NCBI RefSeq assembly: GCF_003234445.2
Contig: NZ_CP126269.1
Span: forward strand, 124,001 to 188,000
Length of the DNA: 64,000 bases
From: Curtobacterium sp. MCLR17_036
Lineage (GTDB): Bacteria; Actinomycetota; Actinomycetes; Actinomycetales; Microbacteriaceae
Direction of reading: 5' to 3'
Part shown: positions 8,115 through 14,505 of the stretch, in pieces
How the letters are laid out: each line of letters starts with the position of its first letter
Position numbering within the stretch: position 1 is the first letter of the stretch
Translations under genes and position numbers: made by a program
The notes under the pieces: generated by a model
What the model was told of the DNA's origin: nothing
Seen by the model: only the letters and a program-made list of their open reading frames with translations
Databases searched by the model: none

Positions 8115-8291
8115 CTAACTTGGCGGCCCGCAGTTTAGACCTTTCAGGCTCGAGGACCCGAGATGAACCATGTCGCCGTGGATGTAGGACTTGAAGTTCC
8201 GCCCTTCCACGGAGCCGCGGAGATGGTTCGCGATCCGCGAGATCGTCTTGTGTAGCTCGGACCGCTGCGACTCCTTCATGGTCGGTGCCAT
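8115..8291 (-). pseudogene. Remnant of hsdM (type I restriction methylase), N-terminal piece
   Basis: Read from ATG 8291 on the reverse strand, about 33 residues around SELHKTISRIANHLRGSVEG and then FKSYI match the conserved HsdM opening. That opening is typically S-E-L-H-K-T-I-W-R-I-A-N-D-L-R-G-S-V-D-G, then W-D-F-K-S-Y-V-L-G. After FKSYI the similarity stops and the frame ends within 20 codons. The DNA methylase domain is absent. This is a decayed restriction-modification gene in the island. Confidence 0.75.
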
Positions 8292-8315
8292 GTATATCGA
8301 TCTTGTCAGCCCACG

Positions 8316-8525
8316 GTGGGGCGATGCTTGTTGGGTCGACTTCCGACGGATCACGATGACGCGGCGGCGTTCGCGATCAGTGCCGATTCCAACGTCAAGG
8401 TGATCCAGCGGATGCTGGGTCACAAGTCGACCAAGGTGACGCTCGTCATCTACGCCGCGTCGTCCCCCGATGACCTCGATAATGTTACCTCTGCGTTGAG
8501 TCGGCAACGAGCGGAGCAGCTGTAG
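8316..8525 (+). pseudogene. C-terminal remnant of a tyrosine recombinase/integrase
   Basis: The frame encodes AAAFAISADSNVKVIQRMLG then HKSTKVTLVIYAASSPDDLD, the last 50 residues of a phage-type integrase. It includes the HK pair of the G-H-x-S/T motif and the nucleophile tyrosine in V-T-L-V-I-Y. The upstream catalytic arginine motif (L-R-H-T) is not readable in frame, and the rest of the enzyme is missing. Most likely the relic of the element that brought the island. Confidence 0.85.
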
Positions 8526-8828
8526 CGCTGGCTTCAGACACTGGCCGCGGCCACTGGCTGCAGGCTTGTTCGTTCCGAGCTCTGAATGGTCGCGCGCGGC
8601 GGTTTGTTTTTTATAGCAACTTTGCCGTAATCAGTCCGATATTAATCATTTGAGGCGGGGTATCTCGCGGCGAGCTCACACCCACCCCGTACGACTCGTA
8701 CCGCACCACCGAGAACGCATCACAGCAAGGTAGCGCCAGCTCCTGAGCTCAGCGGCATGGTCGGCCGCGGACCTGAGATGACAGAACCCCGCGCTCTTCG
8801 GAGCTGCGGGCTTTCTGTTCTTCTAAGG
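8526..8828. other. Intergenic, right flank of the island
   Basis: About 300 bp. An AT-rich stretch lies near 8605-8650. A stem-loop at 8787-8812 (CCCGC with GCTC-TTCG-GAGC inside and GCGGG) lies 17 bp beyond the stop of the reverse-strand gene at 8829 and probably terminates it. No gene seen. Confidence 0.5.
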
Positions 8829-9470
8829 CTAGGTCTTGCTCTGCTGCGATCCCGCCGGCGGAATGCCGTCGACGTCACCGATTGGCGTGACACGGCCCTC
8901 GTGGACGACGATGATGCTCAGACCGAGATTCAAATGCCGCACTGTCTCCGACGGGTGCCGTCGGAACAGCCCTGCGCCGATCCGAGGCTCGTGTCCGAGC
9001 TCGCCGGGTGTGAAGACGAACGGGTTGCCCTGACGCAGCCACGACGCATTCATTCCAAGGGCCTCGTGCTCGTGCCGGTCAATCCGGCTCGAGCGGAGGT
9101 GATAAGGCAACACGGCGAATTCGTCGATGCCATTTGCCGGGCCGCTGACGATGTCCTCGACGGTTCGGATTGTCGCGTCGTTCTCAATTCCTATGCCGTC
9201 TACGAGCCGCTCGTGCAATGAGCCAGTCCAGACGTTCACGTGCTTCCGTTGTGCCGGTCCATCGGAAGCAGGGTTCACGACAGGCTGGTCGATTCTCGGG
9301 TCCCGTGACGGCTCGGACAGTCCAGCTTGGTCCCGGTCCTTGGCCGGCTTCTCGGCGTCGGCAAGATCTATCCTGGAGAGCTCGAGCACTTCGTCGCTGA
9401 CCGATTCACCAGTGCGGCGCGCGAGTGCCACCCGAGCGCGCGCACGTGCGATCTGAAGTCTCGTCGCCAT
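8829..9470 (-). CDS. Hypothetical protein
   Basis: 213 residues, no recognised domain. The N-terminus (RLQIARARARVALARRTGES) is a basic helix; the rest has no signal peptide or membrane segment and contains a stretch LSIIVVHEGRVTPIGDVDG near the end. ATG 9470 is preceded by AGGAGG at a 9-bp distance. The upstream gene ends 14 bp away, so the two form an operon. Codon bias is moderate GC, intermediate between the island and the core. I cannot assign a function. Confidence 0.55.
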   Translation of the reverse strand: MATRLQIARARARVALARRTGESVSDEVLELSRIDLADAEKPAKDRDQAGLSEPSRDPRIDQPVVNPASDGPAQRKHVNVWTGSLHERLVDGIGIENDATIRTVEDIVSGPANGIDEFAVLPYHLRSSRIDRHEHEALGMNASWLRQGNPFVFTPGELGHEPRIGAGLFRRHPSETVRHLNLGLSIIVVHEGRVTPIGDVDGIPPAGSQQSKT

Positions 9471-9484
9471 CGGGTCACCGCCTC

Positions 9485-9928
9485 CTAGTCCAGGCCCTTG
9501 AAGGTCCGGTTCAGTAGTTCGACATCGTACGTCGTCATCTTGATCGGTGGACCGCCCGATTTGGCGGAGTGCTCGTCAGCTTCAAGCAGGTGCTCGATCG
9601 CGAGTGCCCCGACGAAAGCGCGCGGTTCGACCTCGCTCGTCGCCGCCTCGAGCGCCCACTGCATCCGGTTCCACAGCTGCTGCCGACGGTCGGAGCGGTG
9701 CCGCTGCACGATCGTCCAGATGATGCCGGCAGCGGTCGCGGCACCGAGCAGGACTGTCACGAGTAACGGCAACGTCCACTGCCACGGGGCAGCCATCGCG
9801 ACGGTGTCCCCGATGCCAGGCGCGGGGTTGGGCGTCGAGGTAACGCACGGGCACGAAGCGGCGGGCGGTGTCAGAGCCGAACTCGGCGCTGGCGACGCCG
9901 CCATCCACAGGTACCCCACCGCGCTCAC
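9485..9928 (-). CDS. Small single-pass membrane protein, hypothetical
   Basis: About 147 residues from GTG 9928, chosen because GAGGAGG lies just upstream; an internal ATG at 9796 (MAAPWQWTLPLL) could also serve. The first 50 residues are Ala/Pro/Ser-rich. A transmembrane helix lies at about residues 50-72 (WTLPLLVTVLLGAATAAGII), followed by a basic segment (QRHRSDRRQQ) and a cytoplasmic helical tail. It is the first gene of a two-gene operon with the 8829-9470 protein. Function unknown. Confidence 0.55.
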   Translation of the reverse strand: MSAVGYLWMAASPAPSSALTPPAASCPCVTSTPNPAPGIGDTVAMAAPWQWTLPLLVTVLLGAATAAGIIWTIVQRHRSDRRQQLWNRMQWALEAATSEVEPRAFVGALAIEHLLEADEHSAKSGGPPIKMTTYDVELLNRTFKGLD

Positions 9929-10493
9929 GGACCCCTCCTCGGTTCTCGGCTTCACGGTACCGGGCCGCGGACAGCGACTAGCCGTCAGATGCGTAACACC
10001 GACGAACTATCGCCGCCCACTATCCGAGGCCGCCGCCGGCCGGACCCCTCACGGGCTCAACCTAACGGTCTGTTGACCAGCCTCGGCCGTCACCGGCGTT
10101 CGCTGGATGCCGACTTGCTTTTGGTTTGCGTGCCGCCACCCTGCAAGGTTCAAAATCGCGATCGAGCACACGAGCCGATGCATCCAGCGATTGTCTCGAT
10201 GGTCGATGGTCGATGGCCGATGGCCGACGGCCGACGGCCGACAGGTGAACGGGACGTTCAGCAAGCGTTGGACCGAATAAGTCAGTCGCCGACCCGAGCT
10301 TCGACCCGCGCGCAAGTCCGGCGGTTGCGACCGCGGGGCCGTGTCGGTCCTGCTGCTCGCAGTTGTTTTCGGGTGGGCCCGAGGGGACCCCGTTGCGAGG
10401 GCGGTGCCGCGGGACGCGGAGCCACGACCGGCAGTAAACGGGCTGTCGAACACCAGCAGTCGTTCGTACGCTGCACGAGTGGGGGCGGCGGAC
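9929..10493. other. Intergenic, 565 bp, no gene recognised
   Basis: Forward frames are open here but read as Arg/Pro/Ser-rich low-complexity. The notable content is an array of six 7-bp units at 10198-10239. Upstream of 9928, on the reverse strand, lies the promoter region of the two-gene operon, but no clear -35/-10 pair was found. Confidence 0.45.
10198..10239. repeat. Heptanucleotide tandem repeat, six units
   Basis: Six consecutive 7-bp units change stepwise: GATGGTC twice, GATGGCC twice, GACGGCC twice. The pairwise order suggests growth by duplication with point changes. It lies outside any convincing gene. Confidence 0.9.
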
Positions 10494-10895
10494 ATGGGAC
10501 GATACAGACGACGCCTCGCGCTCGTCACCGCGGTCTGGGTGCTCGGCTTCGGCATCGGGGCCGCGACGCACCTGTTCGAGCTGATCACCGCGGGCATGGG
10601 CGTCTACGCCGACGCACCTGAGCCGGTCCGGTGGTTCTGGGTCGCACTCACCGTCGTCGATCCCGTCATCGTCGTGCTGCTCCTCGTCAGGCGCCGAGCC
10701 GGTGTCCTCAGTGGAGTGACCACGATGGTCGCGGACGTCCTGGTCAACTGGTCGGCGGCGTTCGCACATCCTGCACTCGCCGGGCCCGGGCTCGTCACGC
10801 AGCCGGCGTTCCTGCTGTTCCTCCTGCTCACCGCCCGGCCGCTCTGGAGGTCTGCCGGAGCGACGCGACCTCGCCGGCGGCATCCCGACGGCTGA
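10494..10895 (+). CDS. Four-helix membrane protein, hypothetical
   Basis: 133 residues from ATG 10494. There are four hydrophobic helices: LALVTAVWVLGFGIGA, WFWVALTVVDPVIVVLLLV, a third around TTMVADVLVNWSAAFAH, and QPAFLLFLLLTARPLW. The C-terminus is basic. It resembles small integral membrane proteins of Actinobacteria of unknown role. It ends 1 bp from the convergent GNAT gene. The frame is open further upstream but not protein-like. Confidence 0.7.
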   Translation: MGRYRRRLALVTAVWVLGFGIGAATHLFELITAGMGVYADAPEPVRWFWVALTVVDPVIVVLLLVRRRAGVLSGVTTMVADVLVNWSAAFAHPALAGPGLVTQPAFLLFLLLTARPLWRSAGATRPRRRHPDG

Positions 10896-11465
10896 TCAGC
10901 GGACAGGTCGCGCGGCGGCCCACTCGCGGTCGAGGACGGCGTACTGGTAGCCGTCGACCCAGCCGAGGTCGGCGTGCCAGGAGTCCTCGATGCCGTGGTG
11001 CTCGCGTCGCATGCCGATCTTCTCGAGGACCCGGACTGAGGCGATGTTGTCTGCGTTGCAGCTCGCTGTGACGCGCCGGAGCCGGAGCACGTCGAACGCT
11101 GCGGTCAGCAGACCGCGCGCCAGGGCGGTTCCCAGTCCTCGTCCGACGAGGTCGGGTCGCAGCATGTAGCCGATGACGCCCTGCGTGTGCTGCGGCATCC
11201 CTGGTTGCCCGAGTCCGTCGGTGACGTCGAGGAACCCCAGGCCGGCGAGCCGACCGTCCAGCTCGGCGGTGCACGAGTAGTCGGTGTCGCTGTCGGGGAT
11301 GCTCGCCCACTCCCTGGCGTACGCGTCCGGGTCGACGTGCGTGCGGAGCATGAAGCGGTTGGCGACCGGGTCGTTCCGCAGGGCGACGAGCTGGGCTGCG
11401 TCACCGGGGCGAGGCTCGCGGAGGACGAGAGCCCCGCTCCGAGCGGGCCAAGGAGTGGTGCGCAC
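10896..11465 (-). CDS. GNAT N-acetyltransferase, RimJ/RimL-like
   Basis: 189 residues, one GNAT domain. L-V-L-R-E-P-R-P-G-D-A opens the fold; the acetyl-CoA loop is LVGRGLGTALARGLL (pattern R-G-x-G-x-A), and NADNIASVRVLEKIGMRREH gives the typical RimJ/L C-terminal motif (N-x-A-S-x-x-V-L-E-K-x-G). Such enzymes acetylate protein N-termini, amino acids or small molecules. Start ATG 11465. It is adjacent to, and transcribed the same way as, the MarR gene upstream, with 114 bp between. Confidence 0.88.
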   Translation of the reverse strand: MRTTPWPARSGALVLREPRPGDAAQLVALRNDPVANRFMLRTHVDPDAYAREWASIPDSDTDYSCTAELDGRLAGLGFLDVTDGLGQPGMPQHTQGVIGYMLRPDLVGRGLGTALARGLLTAAFDVLRLRRVTASCNADNIASVRVLEKIGMRREHHGIEDSWHADLGWVDGYQYAVLDREWAAARPVR

Positions 11466-11579
11466 GCCGTCACCCTGCCAGGAGCCGTGCGCGCCGACCG
11501 CGCAACGGTCGGCAGGAGCGACCGTGCGTCACGGCTGCTCCTCGGACGCGGGCACGGTCCGACTGCCGGCCGCCGTCGG

Positions 11580-12053
11580 TTACTGCTGGTCCTCGACGGC
11601 GATGTCGGCGAACGCGGTGGCGACCCGGCCGGAGAAGTCGATGAACATCTCCGTGCTCTCCCGCGGCAGTGAGCGCTGCAGTGCCTCGCGGTACGCCGAG
11701 CGCAGGGCGCCCACGATCGCGAAGCCGTTCGCGGACAGCTCGATCCGGACGCTGCGCCGGTCGTCGGGGTTGCGGACCCGGTCGAGGAAGCCTCGTCGCG
11801 TCAGCCGGTCCAGCAGGGCGGTGACGGCACCGGTCCCCATCTCGAGGTAGGTGCCGAGCTCCTTCGGGGTGCGGTCCTCGTCGAGCGCACCCAGGAACTT
11901 CAGCGCTCGCAGGTCGACCGGGTTCAAGCCGTGCGCGACCGCCAGGTGCTGGATGAGGTGGGCGTGCTCCACCTGGGCTGCGTAGAAGGCAGCCACGGCG
12001 TCGTCGAGCAGGCGGTCGTCATCGCGGGATGTCCCGGACGGGGCGGCAGGCAT
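11580..12053 (-). CDS. MarR-family transcriptional regulator
   Basis: 157 residues with the MarR winged helix-turn-helix. The recognition region reads ELGTYLEMGTGAVTALLDRL, followed by the wing TRRGFLDRVRNPDDRRSVRI with the diagnostic DDRR. Flanking helices form the dimer interface. It is divergent from the TasA-like surface gene, and a 33-bp perfect palindrome lies between them, so autoregulation and control of the surface operon are plausible. The ligand is unknown. Confidence 0.92.
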   Translation of the reverse strand: MPAAPSGTSRDDDRLLDDAVAAFYAAQVEHAHLIQHLAVAHGLNPVDLRALKFLGALDEDRTPKELGTYLEMGTGAVTALLDRLTRRGFLDRVRNPDDRRSVRIELSANGFAIVGALRSAYREALQRSLPRESTEMFIDFSGRVATAFADIAVEDQQ

Positions 12054-12089
12054 GCGGCGAGTCTAGACGAGAATCGTTTGGCACGAAGA

Positions 12090-12150
12090 TTGACATGATC
12101 GAAAATTGAGGCGTATGGTTCAGATGGCTCGAAAAACGAGCCATCTGAAC
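12090..12150 (+). promoter_or_regulatory. Promoter and 33-bp palindromic operator of the tasA-like gene
   Basis: TTGACA (12090-12095) and TATGGT (12114-12119) are 18 bp apart, a good vegetative promoter. A perfect inverted repeat with 14-bp arms (12118-12131 and 12137-12150, arm GTTCAGATGGCTCG) and loop AAAAA overlaps the -10 box and the expected start site. It is placed to act as an operator for the divergent MarR protein or as a 5' hairpin in the message. Confidence 0.7.
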
Positions 12151-12169
12151 CTGCTCTGAACGGAACCCC

Positions 12170-12772
12170 ATGCGTCGCCCGAACCGCACCCTTGCTCGTC
12201 TCGCCACCCTCGCCGTCATCCCTGCGGCGCTCATCGCCGGCGGTGTCGCCGTGTCCACGGCGTCGTACTCGGCGTTCTCGGCGACGTCGTCGGACGACGC
12301 CAACAACTGGTCGATGGGATCGGTCGCACTCAGCAACGACGCCTCGAACGGCGCGCTGTTCTCCGCCGCCAACCTCAAGCCGGGCTCGACGGGGACGAAC
12401 TGCATCGCGGTCACCTCGAGCGGCTCCCTGCCGAGTGCCGTGAAGCTCTACGCGACGAACGTGCAGCAGACGAAGGCGCTCGCGTCGTACGTGACCCTGC
12501 AGGTGAAGCAGGGCTCCGGTGGCGGCTACGGCACGTGCAACGGCTTCACCGCGGCGTCCGGTGCGGACGGCACCCTGTACAACGACTCGCTCGCCACCTT
12601 CGCTTCCACCCGGACCAACTACGCGACCGGGATCGGCACGTGGAAGCCGGCTGGTGACAAGGCGGAGTCGAAGACCTTCCAGATCACGTACACGGTCTCC
12701 CCGGACGCTCCGGCGTCACTGATGGGCGCGACCGCGAGCCTCGGCTTCACCTGGGAAGCACAGAACTCCTGA
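12170..12772 (+). CDS. TasA/CalY-like surface protein with SipW-dependent-type signal
   Basis: 200 residues. An N-terminal basic stretch and hydrophobic helix (LATLAVIPAALIAGGVAVST) are followed by ASYSAFSATSSDDANNW, the pattern of SipW-dependent exported filament proteins (A-x-Y-S-A-F-S-A-T). The mature part is beta-rich, with a single Cys pair (C-I-A-V near residue 85, C-N-G-F near 123). In Bacillus such proteins form extracellular fibres; here that is inferred. The dedicated signal peptidase gene begins 23 bp after its stop. Confidence 0.85.
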   Translation: MRRPNRTLARLATLAVIPAALIAGGVAVSTASYSAFSATSSDDANNWSMGSVALSNDASNGALFSAANLKPGSTGTNCIAVTSSGSLPSAVKLYATNVQQTKALASYVTLQVKQGSGGGYGTCNGFTAASGADGTLYNDSLATFASTRTNYATGIGTWKPAGDKAESKTFQITYTVSPDAPASLMGATASLGFTWEAQNS

Positions 12773-12795
12773 TCCCTCGTCGGGAGGAACCGACC

Positions 12796-13782
12796 ATGCG
12801 ATCGTCGTCCTGGATCCGCTTCGCGGCGGTGCTCACCGCGCGCGGCGTCATCGCGGCCCTGCTCGGGCTGCTGTTCTGGGCGGTGGCGCCGATGCTGCTC
12901 GGTTGGCACAGCACGACGGTGATGACCGGGTCGATGGAACCCTCCCTGCACGTCGGCGACGTCGTCGTCAGCAAGACGGTCACCCCGCACGAGCTCCGCA
13001 AGGGCCAGGTGCTCCTGTTCGCCGACCCCGACCACGTCGGCACCCTGCGGATGCACCGCTTCGACACCCTGAACGACGATGGCACGCTCACGACCAAGGG
13101 CGACGCGAACCCCGCCGCCGACTCCACCCCCGTCACTCGCTCCGCCGTGCTCGGTGTGGGGTACCTGCGCGTGCCGCTGATCGGGACGCCGGTCCGCTGG
13201 GCCGCCGACGGTGACGCCGGCGCGCTCGTCGCCCTCGGTGCAGCACTCCTCGCCCTGGCCGCCCTCGCGGTCACCCCCGCCGTCGCCGACGGGCGGACGC
13301 CCACCGGGCCCACGGCCGGACGTGCCCGACACCGCGCGGCACCGCGACGACCGCGGACGACGGTCGCCGTGGCGTTCGCGATCGCCGCTGCGGTCGGAGC
13401 GCTGGCGCTGCCCGCTCCGGCGGCCGCAGCGAGCTTCGCCGCGAGCACCGCCGCACCCACGGGCAGCCTCACCGCAGCGACGGCGACACCCGTCAGTGCG
13501 CTGACGTGCACCTCGAACCCGGACGGGTCCGTCACCATCGGCTGGGCCTACGCCGGAGCCGCTCCCGAACGCTTCACCACGCTCGTCGACGGACAGGCCA
13601 CCGCGACGGCTGCCCCCGCGACACGATCCACCACGCTCAGCTCCCGGGACCTCTTCACCTGGCGTACCTCGACGGTGAGTGTCCGGACCGATCTCACCCC
13701 CGCCTGGACCGCCACCTCGGACAGCACCGTCCGGATCGTCACCGTCAAGTTCCTCGGCTTCGGCCGCAGCAGCTGCGGCTGA
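12796..13782 (+). CDS. sipW: SipW-type signal peptidase I with an extra C-terminal secreted domain
   Basis: 328 residues. The first 150 or so form an S26B (ER/archaeal/SipW-type) signal peptidase: N-terminal helix at about 15-35, Ser46 in TGSMEPS, His87 in LRMHRF replacing the Lys of classical SPase I, and the KGDAN-PAAD box at 101-109. A second helix (about 142-160) closes the peptidase. An unusual extension follows: a basic linker, a third hydrophobic segment at about 190-214, and A-S-F-A-A-S-T resembling a SipW-substrate junction. A roughly 110-residue Thr/Ser-rich domain with two Cys (near 235 and the C-terminus) ends the protein. It looks like a protease fused to a substrate-like domain. 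Confidence 0.88.
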   Translation: MRSSSWIRFAAVLTARGVIAALLGLLFWAVAPMLLGWHSTTVMTGSMEPSLHVGDVVVSKTVTPHELRKGQVLLFADPDHVGTLRMHRFDTLNDDGTLTTKGDANPAADSTPVTRSAVLGVGYLRVPLIGTPVRWAADGDAGALVALGAALLALAALAVTPAVADGRTPTGPTAGRARHRAAPRRPRTTVAVAFAIAAAVGALALPAPAAAASFAASTAAPTGSLTAATATPVSALTCTSNPDGSVTIGWAYAGAAPERFTTLVDGQATATAAPATRSTTLSSRDLFTWRTSTVSVRTDLTPAWTATSDSTVRIVTVKFLGFGRSSCG

Positions 13783-13908
13783 CGACGCGACCAGCGGCCG
13801 TGCCCCGCCGCACCCGTGTGCGCCCGAGCATCCGGACCGGGGACGGAGGAGCAGCGGGCCCCGGCGACGTGTCGGCCGCCGCAGAGCGCGCTGACGGCAG
13901 GCGCTCGG

Positions 13909-14328
13909 TCAGCCCGCCGCCGGCCGGAACCACCGGATGAGTTCGCGCAGCGCCGGCAGGGAGCTCACCTGGGCGCCGCCGGCGGCGTCGAGGTCGTCGA
14001 AGGTGGTCCGGTAGCCCGGGGCCTGCTCGACGTCGGAGTCCTCGGCGGGGAAGCCCATCGTCCACTCCGGGAACTGTCGTTCCTCGACGAGTTCCTCGAC
14101 CAGGACGGAGACCTTGGTGTGCCGGTCGTCGTGCTTGATGGTCGCCATCTTGTCGCGGACGGCCTGGTCCGGCCCCTCGAGCAGCTGCAGGAAGTAGCCG
14201 TTGCGGAACAGCAGGACGCCGGTGATGTCGTTCTCGGCGTTCGCGCGTCGGCTCTGTGCGAGCAGGGCGGCGAGGTCGTCGTCCTCGAGGTGTCGGGTGG
14301 CGAGGCTCGAGTAGATGAGGGACAGCAT
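13909..14328 (-). CDS. BLUF-domain blue-light sensor protein
   Basis: 139 residues: a BLUF domain (about 1-95) plus a short tail with no output domain. The flavin-binding residues are in place: Tyr6 (LIYSS), Asn30 (RRANAEND, followed by ITGVLLF) and Gln48 (YFLQLLEG), with the spacing expected from AppA-type BLUF proteins. It would bind FAD and respond to blue light, probably acting through a partner protein. ATG 14328 follows AAGGAGCC; upstream in-frame codons to 14370 are unlikely. It is divergent from the arabinofuranosidase gene. Confidence 0.93.
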   Translation of the reverse strand: MLSLIYSSLATRHLEDDDLAALLAQSRRANAENDITGVLLFRNGYFLQLLEGPDQAVRDKMATIKHDDRHTKVSVLVEELVEERQFPEWTMGFPAEDSDVEQAPGYRTTFDDLDAAGGAQVSSLPALRELIRWFRPAAG

Positions 14329-14401
14329 CGGAGGCTCCTTGTCGGGGGTCGTGCCGGGACGGTCAGTCAACTCCGTGGGTGCCGTGTGCCCGATCGGACT
14401 G

Positions 14402-14448
14402 TTGCGCCGACCCGGCCTGCGCTATCCTGGTCGCGGTTAATCGATTAA
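14402..14448 (+). promoter_or_regulatory. Promoter region with LacI-type operator before the arabinofuranosidase
   Basis: TTGCGC (14402-14407) and TATCCT (14423-14428) form a weak -35/-10 pair. The perfect palindrome TTAATCGATTAA (14437-14448) lies just downstream of the -10. The same motif occurs before the LacI-family gene at 16497 (TTAATCGATAAA) and, with two changes, at 16461. It is a strong candidate operator for that regulator. Confidence 0.75.
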
Positions 14449-14505
14449 GCATCCTCGCGATCGACCGCATCCGCAAGCAACGACGCTCGGAAGGAACCGC
14501 TCACC

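Larger units (their letters stand above)
5625..8525. mobile_element. Low-GC genomic island next to tRNA-Ser, decayed
   Basis: From about 5.7 to 8.5 kb the DNA loses the strong third-position GC bias of its surroundings. It contains a two-gene unit (NdpA-like and RelA/SpoT-like), a remnant of a type I restriction methylase gene and a remnant of a tyrosine integrase. The tRNA-Ser gene on the left and the integrase piece on the right suggest an old integrative element. I found no duplicate of the tRNA 3' end, so the true right edge is not defined. The limits given are inference. Confidence 0.6.

Noticed and set aside
8526..8828. Attachment-site copy of the tRNA-Ser 3' end
   Set aside because: Only short chance matches (for example GTACCGC) were seen; no repeat of the T-arm and acceptor end was found by eye.
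10198..10239. CRISPR-like array
   Set aside because: Units are 7 bp without spacers. No repeat-spacer array was found anywhere in the window.
10341..10493. Upstream extension of the membrane protein at 10494
   Set aside because: In frame but Arg/Pro/Ser-rich; ATG 10494 directly precedes a normal membrane-protein start.
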